Shown here in pieces: positions 41,290 to 47,286 of a stretch of DNA of 47,286 bases. This stretch comes from an uncultured Collinsella sp. Lineage in GTDB: Bacteria; Actinomycetota; Coriobacteriia; Coriobacteriales; Coriobacteriaceae. The notes beneath the pieces were generated by a model. That model saw only the letters and a program-made list of their open reading frames with translations, had not been told where the DNA came from and did not search any database. Within the stretch, counting starts at the first letter, position 1, and each line of letters starts with the position of its first letter. The translations under genes and the position numbers were made by a program. The stretch is taken from positions 1 through 47,286 of the forward strand of contig CABUUJ010000008.1 in assembly GCA_902494715.1 (NCBI GenBank), in the 5' to 3' direction.

Positions 41290-41793
41290 ATGATTGTTCA
41301 GGTTCGAGTCGATGACCGTCTGATTCACGGACAGGTCGCCCTGGTGTGGACCAAGGAGCTCAACACCACCAGGATCATCGTCGCCAACAAGCACGCCGTG
41401 GAGAGCGATGCCCTTCGCATGACGCTTTCCATGGGTACGCCGGCGGGCCAGAAGCTTCTCGTCAAGGATGTTCCGGATGCTTGCCGCATCGCGAACGATC
41501 CGCGTGCGGACTCCATGCGCATCTTCGCGCTCACCAACTGCGTGCGTGACGTGCTTGAGCTCGTTAAAGGCGCACCGGGCAAGATCGAGGGCGTGAACGT
41601 TGCCAATGTCGGCCGCTTCGACAAGTCCGATCCGGATAGCAAGGTCGCCCTCAACTCCACGATCATGCTCAACCCGGATGAGCTCGAGGCCGCGAAGGAG
41701 CTTTGCGAGCAGGGTATTCCGGTTTTCCATCAGCTTATCCCGTCCAATCCCAAGACTCCTCTCAAGAGTCTGATTGAGGCGGCGGGGAAATAA
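41290..41793 (+). CDS. PTS mannose/sorbose-type EIIB component
   Basis: 167-aa EIIB of the mannose family. The phosphoacceptor is His13 in RVDDRLIHGQV, the family signature; the central GVNVANVGRF and C-terminal LCEQGIPVFHQLIPSNPKTPL also match. It phosphorylates the sugar during transport by the EIIC/EIID membrane pair. ATG 41290 follows GGAGAGAGGAAAC. It is a stand-alone protein here, as is EIIA, whereas E. coli ManX fuses A and B. Confidence 0.93.
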   Translation: MIVQVRVDDRLIHGQVALVWTKELNTTRIIVANKHAVESDALRMTLSMGTPAGQKLLVKDVPDACRIANDPRADSMRIFALTNCVRDVLELVKGAPGKIEGVNVANVGRFDKSDPDSKVALNSTIMLNPDELEAAKELCEQGIPVFHQLIPSNPKTPLKSLIEAAGK

Positions 41794-41839
41794 GGGGATT
41801 TGGCCAAGCGGCCAAATGAAATGAAAGAAAGGAAGTCAG

Positions 41840-42652
41840 ATGATTGGGTTAGCAATAATGGCCTGGTTGACCGTGCTGATTTGCTACGGCGGCAACTGGG
41901 TTCTCGGTCAGTGCATGATCGAGCGTCCTCTCGTGGTAGGTCTCGTTGCGGGCCTCCTGATGGGCGACGTCAAGACCGGTGTCATCATCGGTGCCTCTCT
42001 CGAGGCGATCTTCATGGGCGCGGTTAACATCGGTGGCGCCATCTCCGCCGAGCCCGTTACCGCGACCGCCCTCGCCGTCGCCTTCACCGTTGGTGCCGGC
42101 ATCGACCAAGGCGCCGCCATCACGCTGGCCGTTCCCGTTGGCGTCGTCACCGCGTTCCTCTCGATCTTCATGAACAACGTGTTCCTCGCGTTCTTCGCCG
42201 CCACCTTTGACAAGATGGCCGCCGAGGGCAACGAGAAGGGCCTCGCGCTTCAGCACTTCGTTCTCTGGTTCGTTAAGTACGCCGCCTTTGGCCTCATCGC
42301 CTTCCTCGGCGTTTACCTTGGCGCTGAGCCCGTTGCCGCCATCGTCAACCAGATTCCGGCCAATGTCATGAGCGGCCTCAACGCCGTGGGCGCCCTCCTG
42401 CCCGCCGTTGGTATGGCGCTCCTGCTCCAGATGCTGTGGAGCACCGAGCTCAGCATCTACTTCTTCCTGGGCTTCACGCTCTACCAGTACCTCGGCCTCC
42501 CGATGATCGCCATCGCGGTTCTCGGCGTCATCATCGCGGTTGCCTCCGCCCTCCGCGACAAGGAGATTTTCGATCTCACCAAGAAGGGCTTGGCCACCCA
42601 GGCCGTTTCCAACGACTCTGTAACCAGCGACGAGGAGGATTTCTTCGCATGA
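41840..42652 (+). CDS. PTS mannose/sorbose-type EIIC component
   Basis: 270-aa membrane component with about seven hydrophobic helices. Family marks are QCMIERPLVVGLVAGLLMGD near residue 30, ASLEAIFMGAVNIGGA and PVGVVTAFLSIFMNN. With EIID it forms the sugar channel. ATG 41840 follows AAAGGAAG. Its stop overlaps the EIID start (ATGA), indicating translational coupling. The C-terminus is acidic (SVTSDEEDFFA). Confidence 0.92.
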   Translation: MIGLAIMAWLTVLICYGGNWVLGQCMIERPLVVGLVAGLLMGDVKTGVIIGASLEAIFMGAVNIGGAISAEPVTATALAVAFTVGAGIDQGAAITLAVPVGVVTAFLSIFMNNVFLAFFAATFDKMAAEGNEKGLALQHFVLWFVKYAAFGLIAFLGVYLGAEPVAAIVNQIPANVMSGLNAVGALLPAVGMALLLQMLWSTELSIYFFLGFTLYQYLGLPMIAIAVLGVIIAVASALRDKEIFDLTKKGLATQAVSNDSVTSDEEDFFA

Positions 42653-43485
42653 GCAACCTGACCAAGAATGTGAGCCCTGAAGACAAGAAGATGCTCAACA
42701 GCATTTTCCTGCGCTCCTTCTCCGTGTTCGCCTCCTGCGCTGGCGGTTCCGTCAAGGCTGGCGCCGACGGCTGGCTGTACTCCGTCCAGCCCGCGCTTAA
42801 CCGCTACTACGCCGATGACCCCGAGGCCCGTGCCGAAGCCATGAAGCGTCACACGACTTGGTACAACATTACCCAGAACGTCGGCACGTTCGCCATGGGC
42901 CTCGTCGCCTCCATGGAGAGGGAGAACTCGCAGCACGAAGACTTCGACACCGAGTCCATCGACGGCATCAAGGTTTCCCTGATGGGCCCGATGTCCGGTA
43001 TCGGTGACGCAATCTTCTGGGGCGTCCTGCGTGTCATCGCCGCCGGCATTGGCATCAACCTCGCCATGAGCGGCTCGCCCCTCGGCGCGATCATGTTCCT
43101 GCTGATCTACAACATCCCGTCGATCCTCTGCCGATACTTCATGACCTACCTCGGCTTCAGTATGGGCACCAACTTCATCTCCGAGATGTACGAGGGTGGT
43201 CTCATGAAGCTCATCACCAAGGCGACCTCCACGGTTGGCCTCGTGATGATCGGTGCCATGACTGCGGCGAACGTCCAATTCAACACGATCCTGTCCATTC
43301 CGGTTCAGGACTCTGACCCCGTCATGATCCAGACCTACCTCGACTCGATCTTCAAGGGCATCGTGCCCCTGGGACTTACGCTCGTCGTTCTCTGGCTCCT
43401 GCGCAAGAAGAACGTGAACGTCAACATCATCCTGGTCGGCATCATGGTTCTGGCGCTCGTCCTCGGCCTCGTGGGCATCGTGTAA
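42649..43485 (+). CDS. PTS mannose-type EIID component
   Basis: 278-aa EIID of the mannose family, which completes the permease. The N-terminal cytoplasmic part shows FLRSFSVFASCAGGSVKAGA and LNRYYADDPEARAEAMKRHT; then come MGLVASMERENSQ and VSLMGPMSGIGDAIFWGVLR, both diagnostic, followed by three to four membrane helices to the C-terminus. ATG 42649 overlaps the EIIC stop and follows GAGGAGG. A hairpin follows before the aldo/keto reductase gene. Confidence 0.93.
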   Translation: MSNLTKNVSPEDKKMLNSIFLRSFSVFASCAGGSVKAGADGWLYSVQPALNRYYADDPEARAEAMKRHTTWYNITQNVGTFAMGLVASMERENSQHEDFDTESIDGIKVSLMGPMSGIGDAIFWGVLRVIAAGIGINLAMSGSPLGAIMFLLIYNIPSILCRYFMTYLGFSMGTNFISEMYEGGLMKLITKATSTVGLVMIGAMTAANVQFNTILSIPVQDSDPVMIQTYLDSIFKGIVPLGLTLVVLWLLRKKNVNVNIILVGIMVLALVLGLVGIV

Positions 43486-43527
43486 GGCGGTTTCCGGATC
43501 ATCCGAAGCCTGTTCAAGGCAATTCCC

Positions 43528-43564
43528 GGCGGCACGCGATCGAGGACATTCGACGCGTGCCGCC
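43528..43564 (+). other. Intercistronic hairpin after the PTS genes
   Basis: GGCGGCACGCG (43528) and CGCGTGCCGCC (43554) form a perfect 11-bp stem with a 15-base loop, with no T-run after it. It may protect the PTS messenger from 3' decay or attenuate expression of the last two genes. Confidence 0.6.
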
Positions 43565-43582
43565 CCATTAGAAGGAGAGAAT

Positions 43583-44527
43583 ATGCGCTACACGCACCTC
43601 AAGAACTCCGATGTCGACGTCTCCCAGCTCGCTGTGGGCACCTGGGCGATCGGCGGCGACTCCTTTGGTGAGAACGATGACGCCGCCAGCATGTCCGCCA
43701 TCCGCACCATGCTCGATCACGGCGTCAACCTCATCGACACCGCGCCGTGCTACGGCAACGGCACGTCCGAGAAGGTCGTCGGCAACGCGCTCAGGGGCGT
43801 CGACAGAGAGAGCTACCTGCTCTCGACCAAGGTTGGCCTGATCACCAGCGCCGCCGGCTATGACCGCGACTCTTCGTTCAAGAACATCATGAGGGAGGTC
43901 GAGAGCTCGCTGCGCAACCTCCGCACCGACTACATCGACTTCTACTTCGTGCACTGGCCCGACGCCAAGACCCCGTTCTCCGAGACGATGTGCGCCCTCC
44001 AGCTCCTCAAGGAGCAGGGCAAGATTCGCCACATCGGCGTCTCCAACTTCACGACCGAGATGATCGAGGAGTGCGAGAAGGTCGCTCAGATCGACGTCCA
44101 ACAGCCGCCCTATTCCATGGTCGACCGCTCCTCCGAGGACCTCATCAAGTGGGGTTACGAGCGTGGCATCGACTCCTTCACCTATGGCTCCCTTGGCGCG
44201 GGCATCCTGTCGGGCAAGTTCCGCGAGCTGCCGAAGTTCGAGGAGGGCGATGTTCGCGGCGGCTTCTACGACTACTTCCAGGAGCCCAAGTTCTCGCGCG
44301 TCCAGGAGCTGCTCAAGGTCATGGACGAGATCGCCGAGGCTCATGACAAGCCCGTGGCACAGGTCGCCGTGAATTGGAGCACCCAGAAGGAGTACGTGGG
44401 CACCGCGCTCGTTGGCGTGCGCACGGACGCCCACGCGATTCAGAACTGCGAGACGTTCGAGTGGGAGCTTTCCGCCGATGAGATGGCCAAGCTTGACGCC
44501 AAGCTTGACGAGCTGAAGATCGGCTAG
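43583..44527 (+). CDS. Aldo/keto reductase
   Basis: 314-aa NAD(P)H-dependent oxidoreductase with a TIM-barrel fold. The catalytic residues are visible: Asp52 and Tyr57 (LIDTAPCYGNG), Lys in LLSTKVG and His in YFVHWPD. IRHIGVSNF is the family's second signature. The C-terminal cofactor region includes ALVGVRTDAHAIQN. ATG 43583 follows AAGGAGAG. In this operon it probably reduces or oxidises a sugar or the aldehyde released by the aldolase; the direction cannot be inferred. It ends two bases before the alpha/beta hydrolase gene. Confidence 0.9.
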   Translation: MRYTHLKNSDVDVSQLAVGTWAIGGDSFGENDDAASMSAIRTMLDHGVNLIDTAPCYGNGTSEKVVGNALRGVDRESYLLSTKVGLITSAAGYDRDSSFKNIMREVESSLRNLRTDYIDFYFVHWPDAKTPFSETMCALQLLKEQGKIRHIGVSNFTTEMIEECEKVAQIDVQQPPYSMVDRSSEDLIKWGYERGIDSFTYGSLGAGILSGKFRELPKFEEGDVRGGFYDYFQEPKFSRVQELLKVMDEIAEAHDKPVAQVAVNWSTQKEYVGTALVGVRTDAHAIQNCETFEWELSADEMAKLDAKLDELKIG

Positions 44528-44529
44528 CC

Positions 44530-45609
44530 ATGGGCACCGAGGAGAGGAAGTACCCCACTTCCGAGCTTGAAGTGCTTGAGCGTGGATCTAGGGAGGTCGT
44601 GGAGCCCAACGGGCTGAAGCTCCTGCTGAAGCCCGTGCCGGGAGACGAGCGCGAGCACGTGCTCGATCCGCGCGTCTACGCGCGCGCTCATGCGAAGCTC
44701 GCCGCCGGCCCGGCGCCGGCGGGGCCGGTGGACGTGATCGCGTGGCGTTCCGCTCCTAACAAGGAGACCCATGTCGTGAGGGGCTCGAACGTCGCCAAGA
44801 AGACCGTCGTCATGAACTTTGGCGACAGGGGCATTCCCCTGCACGTCTTCACGCCCGAGGGCCACGAGAGCGGCTCCGCCGCGCTCGTGTTCATCCACGG
44901 CGGCGGCTTCATGGTGGGCAACATTGGCCAGTACGAGAACTGCCTGCGCGACATCGCTGAGCGAACGGGCTGTGTCGCGATTTACCCGGAGTACCGCCTG
45001 TCTCCCGAGACGATGTTCCCCGGTGGTGTCGAGGACTGCGTGAAGACGCTCGACTGGCTTGTCGAGCATGCGGATGAGCTGGGTGTCGACGCGACGCGGG
45101 TCGCCGTGGCTGGCGACTCCGCAGGCGGAAGCCTGACCAATGCCGTCGTCCTCGACGGGTCCCATGCGGACAGGATACAGCTCGTGGCCGAGCTGTATCC
45201 GCTCGTCGACGGCGGCCCTGTTCCGGAGGAATGGTCCTATGACCTCTATGAGATCGTGAACGACCAGAGGGCCGAGGCTCTGAGCAGGGTGGATCGCATC
45301 CGCAACGCCAACGACGACCTGCCAATGATGTATACCAACGGCAATGCGGAGGAGATGCTCGACCCGAGGGTGTCTGCCCTGTTCGCGGAGGACGTGAGCG
45401 CGTTCCCCCGCACGGTCATCATCTCTTCCGAGTATGACTACCTGCGCTATCAGGACGAGCTATTCGCGAAGAGGCTGCAGGATGCGGGCGTTGACGTCAC
45501 CGCGATTCGCTATCGCGGCTGCGACCACGGCTTCTTCGAGATGTACGGCGTGATGCCTCAGGCTGAGGACGTCTGCCGCGTCATCTCCGAGGAGCTTGCG
45601 AAGATCTAG
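44530..45609 (+). CDS. Alpha/beta hydrolase, hormone-sensitive-lipase-like esterase
   Basis: 359-aa serine hydrolase. The oxyanion-hole motif is HGGGFMVGN, the nucleophile is Ser near residue 197 in GDSAGGS, and the acid and base are in SSEYDYLR and GCDHGFFEMYG. The N-terminal ~90 residues form a cap-like region (LKLLLKPVPGDEREHVLDPR). No signal peptide is seen, so it acts in the cytoplasm. It probably removes an acyl group from an imported sugar or related compound, given the PTS/aldolase context; this is inference. Its ATG lies two bases after the aldo/keto reductase stop, with only a weak ribosome binding site, suggesting coupling. It is the last gene of the operon, with a terminator at 45643. 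Confidence 0.87.
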   Translation: MGTEERKYPTSELEVLERGSREVVEPNGLKLLLKPVPGDEREHVLDPRVYARAHAKLAAGPAPAGPVDVIAWRSAPNKETHVVRGSNVAKKTVVMNFGDRGIPLHVFTPEGHESGSAALVFIHGGGFMVGNIGQYENCLRDIAERTGCVAIYPEYRLSPETMFPGGVEDCVKTLDWLVEHADELGVDATRVAVAGDSAGGSLTNAVVLDGSHADRIQLVAELYPLVDGGPVPEEWSYDLYEIVNDQRAEALSRVDRIRNANDDLPMMYTNGNAEEMLDPRVSALFAEDVSAFPRTVIISSEYDYLRYQDELFAKRLQDAGVDVTAIRYRGCDHGFFEMYGVMPQAEDVCRVISEELAKI

Positions 45610-45642
45610 GGGCTCGTCGCGGCGGCCTCCTGGACGAGTGAC

Positions 45643-45680
45643 GGTCCGGCGGGATGCTAGGTGCGTCCCGCCGGACCTTT
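45643..45680 (+). terminator. Rho-independent terminator of the PTS operon
   Basis: GGTCCGGCGGGA (45643) and TCCCGCCGGACC (45666) form a perfect 12-bp stem with an 11-base loop, then TTT. Confidence 0.85.
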
Positions 45681-45782
45681 GCGTTGACGGGCGCGTGCCG
45701 CTTGCCGGAGGGCGTGTGTGGGGTTCGCTTCGGCGGTGCCGGATTGACCGGGAGATGCGTTTACCGCCGCTTTTCCAAGTGA

Positions 45783-46052
45783 GCCCAGCAAGCAAATCGC
45801 GAGCTGAGCCCCAAGGGCATCGACAAGGGCGTGGGCGTGGCGCGAGCGCTGGAATACCTGGGTCGCACCGGCAACGCACGCACCTTTGGCTTCGGCGATT
45901 CGGGTAACGACCTGGGCATGCTCGCTGCGGTCGAGACGGCTGTCGCCATGGGCAACGCCATGCCTGAGGTCAAGGCGGTCGCCGACTACGTGACCGACGA
46001 TGTCGCACACGACGGCACCGTCACAGCGATGCAGCATTTCGGCCTCATCTAA
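45783..46052 (+). pseudogene. 3' remnant of a Cof-type HAD hydrolase gene
   Basis: Open frame of 89 codons directly after an in-frame TGA (45780), with no start codon that has a ribosome binding site. It reads ELSPKGIDKGVGVARALEYL, then FGFGDSGNDLGMLAAVETAV, then MGNAMPEVKAVADYVTDD: the C-terminal third of a HAD type IIB phosphatase including motifs III (Lys in IDKG) and IV (GDSGND). Motif I and the cap are missing. It sits at the right edge of the PTS island, so the 5' part was probably lost when the island arrived. It is not the intact HAD gene at 36607, which is different in sequence. A weak hairpin AAACAC-TGAG-GTGTTT follows at 46125. Confidence 0.8.
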
Positions 46053-46245
46053 TGAATCCCGCGTTCTGACGTTTGCTCAAACTGCGACTCTTTGCTTTTG
46101 CATGCTCAATCGATTTATCAGTCCAAACACTGAGGTGTTTATACCGTTCGCCGAGAAGATAAAAAACCGCAGTTCACGCCTTGATAAACGTAGGTAAAGT
46201 GTTTAGCAGTTTATCGGCCGTATGCTAACGAAAGGAATCAGGCAG

Positions 46246-46950
46246 ATGGCAATCAAGGTGTTCGCTGACGGTGCAAACCTCGAAGGCATGCTCGACATGT
46301 ACGAGAACGGCAACGTTCAGGGTTTCACGACCAACCCGTCCCTTATGAAGAAGGGCGGCGTGATGGATTACCGCGCGTTTGCCAAAGAGGTCCTGGCTCA
46401 CATCACCGATGTGTCCGTCTCGTTTGAGGTCTTTGCCGACGACGTCGAGACCATGGAGGTCGAGGCCCGCGAGATCGCTACCTGGGCCGAGAACGTCTAC
46501 GTCAAAATTCCGTGCGTGACCACCAAGGGCGAGTCCACCGCCGAGCTGGTCCGCAAGCTTTCCGCCGACGGCATCAAGGTCAACGTCACTACCATCTTTA
46601 CGCCTACGCAGGTCGATGAGATGGTCGAAGCCGTTGACGCCGAGACGCCGTCCATCATCTCGCTCTTTGCCGGCCGCATCGCCGACACCGGCGTCGACCC
46701 CATTCCGTTTATGACGGAGTCGGTTAAGAAGGCCGCCGCCAAGCCCAACTGTGAGGTCCTGTGGGCGTCCACGCGCGAGCTCATCAACATTTACCAGGCC
46801 GAGGCCTGCGGTTGCCAGATCATTACGGTGCCCAACAGCATCCTGGCCAAGCGGAAGAACATCGGTCGCGACCCGTACGAGGTCTCGCTCGACACCGTCC
46901 GCGGCTTTGCCAAGGATATCGCCGCTTTGGGCTTCCATATTCTGCCGTAA
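46246..46950 (+). CDS. Transaldolase-like fructose-6-phosphate aldolase
   Basis: 234-aa enzyme of the small transaldolase/FSA (TalC) family. The Schiff-base Lys is Lys87 in VYVKIPC; GFTTNPSLMKK near residue 26, VTTIFTPTQ and SLFAGRIADTG match the barrel strands. It is slightly longer than E. coli FsaA (220 aa). It transfers or releases a dihydroxyacetone unit from ketose phosphates; transaldolase versus aldolase activity cannot be told from sequence. ATG 46246 follows AAAGGAATCAGG; an upstream ATG at 46222 is possible but less likely. Codon bias is strong, indicating high expression. It is monocistronic. A duplicated fragment of its 3' end may be present ~140 bases downstream. Confidence 0.9.
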   Translation: MAIKVFADGANLEGMLDMYENGNVQGFTTNPSLMKKGGVMDYRAFAKEVLAHITDVSVSFEVFADDVETMEVEAREIATWAENVYVKIPCVTTKGESTAELVRKLSADGIKVNVTTIFTPTQVDEMVEAVDAETPSIISLFAGRIADTGVDPIPFMTESVKKAAAKPNCEVLWASTRELINIYQAEACGCQIITVPNSILAKRKNIGRDPYEVSLDTVRGFAKDIAALGFHILP

Positions 46951-46983
46951 CGCGAACACTGGCTACGCCGCGGGCTGCTCGCC

Positions 46984-47049
46984 CCGGCCTTTCCTTTCCC
47001 TATCGCTCACGCGCTTCGCGAGGGTCGCGCTAGGCAAAGGAAAGGCCGG
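46984..47049. repeat. Palindromic repeat with structured centre
   Basis: CCGGCCTTTCCTTT (46984) and AAAGGAAAGGCCGG (47036) are perfect 14-bp arms. The 38-base centre (CCTATCGCTCACGCG-CTTCG-CGAGGGTCGCGCTAGG) folds further. The stem words are similar to those of the palindrome at 10678, and the centre resembles that of 14958. Confidence 0.7.
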
Positions 47050-47173
47050 AACTGCCGACACGAGCTTGCCAGCAAGTTGGCGCTTGGCTTCTATATCCTG
47101 CCGTGGGCAAAGGTACCCCCGCCTGCGCCGTGCAAAATTGAGAGTATTCAGCAAGGTAAAGGTCTTTAGGGGG

Positions 47174-47286
47174 TGCGGACAGAAAGTTGGACCGCGGGGC
47201 GGTCCGGACTGGAGGTTCGCATGTACAGCAGGGAGAAGGTCGAGCTCTTCCTCCTGGCGACGGAGGACGGCATGGGGCCCACCGCC
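47174..47286 (+). mobile_element. Left end of an insertion sequence, cut by the window edge
   Basis: TGCGGACAGAAAGTTGGACC begins about 47174 as a probable terminal inverted repeat, followed by a hairpin GGACCGC-GGG-GCGGTCC and a transposase start at 47221. The exact left end cannot be fixed without the right end. Confidence 0.5.
47221..47286 (+). CDS. Transposase (partial), IS3-like OrfA
   Basis: The first 22 codons only: MYSREKVELFLLATEDGMGP then TA. The start MYSREKVELFL looks like the helix-turn-helix N-terminus of an IS3-family OrfA in which helix 2 reads EDGMGPTA. GGAGGTTCGC precedes the ATG. It is truncated by the window end, so the family call is tentative. Confidence 0.55.
   Translation, partial: MYSREKVELFLLATEDGMGPTA

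Overview
The window looks like a chromosome segment from a high-GC Gram-positive gut bacterium of the class Coriobacteriia, most likely Collinsella. This is an inference from gene content (coriobacterial-style Fis-type regulator, paired heterodimeric ABC exporters, LANTG sortase-anchored protein, LtaS-like synthase), strong GGAGG ribosome binding sites, and intergenic regions crowded with palindromic repeats. No 16S rRNA or other marker is present to confirm it.

Layout. 0-2 kb: a Fis-type regulator with a degenerate AAA-like core and a small membrane protein. 2-3.3 kb: a nitroreductase and a small conserved hypothetical. 3.3-7.6 kb: a MarR regulator translationally overlapped with a TM287/288-type heterodimeric ABC exporter. 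7.7-12.5 kb: serine acetyltransferase, a DedA membrane protein, branched-chain aminotransferase, LemA and a TetR regulator. 12.5-15.1 kb: tRNA-Ser(UGA), a TadA-glycerate kinase fusion, a cluster of palindromic repeats, and the small SRP RNA (ffs). 15.3-19.1 kb: a second heterodimeric ABC exporter pair built like the first. 19.2 kb: a flavodoxin-like protein.

19.8-25.25 kb is the most unusual part. A large sortase-anchored surface protein gene, interrupted by one in-frame amber codon, is flanked on both sides by tandem arrays of 62-bp hairpin units in the same orientation. Outside the arrays lie two inverted copies of a ~137-bp nested palindrome whose stems differ in sequence but keep pairing, while the sequences between stems are conserved.

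25.2-36.2 kb: an LtaS-like alkaline-phosphatase-fold membrane enzyme, a second nitroreductase, a potassium module (Kup transporter, 64-aa membrane protein, KdpD-like kinase lacking the usual N-terminal domains, KdpE), and a RlmKL-type rRNA methyltransferase whose N-terminal catalytic motif looks lost. 36.2-45.7 kb: a carbohydrate island with a HAD phosphatase, RpiR regulator, MFS transporter, class II aldolase, complete mannose-type PTS (EIIA, B, C, D), aldo/keto reductase and alpha/beta hydrolase. It abuts the 3' remnant of another HAD phosphatase gene, suggesting insertion or replacement. 46.2-47.3 kb: a transaldolase-like fructose-6-phosphate aldolase, a palindromic repeat next to what looks like a duplicated end of that gene, and the left end of an insertion sequence cut by the window edge.
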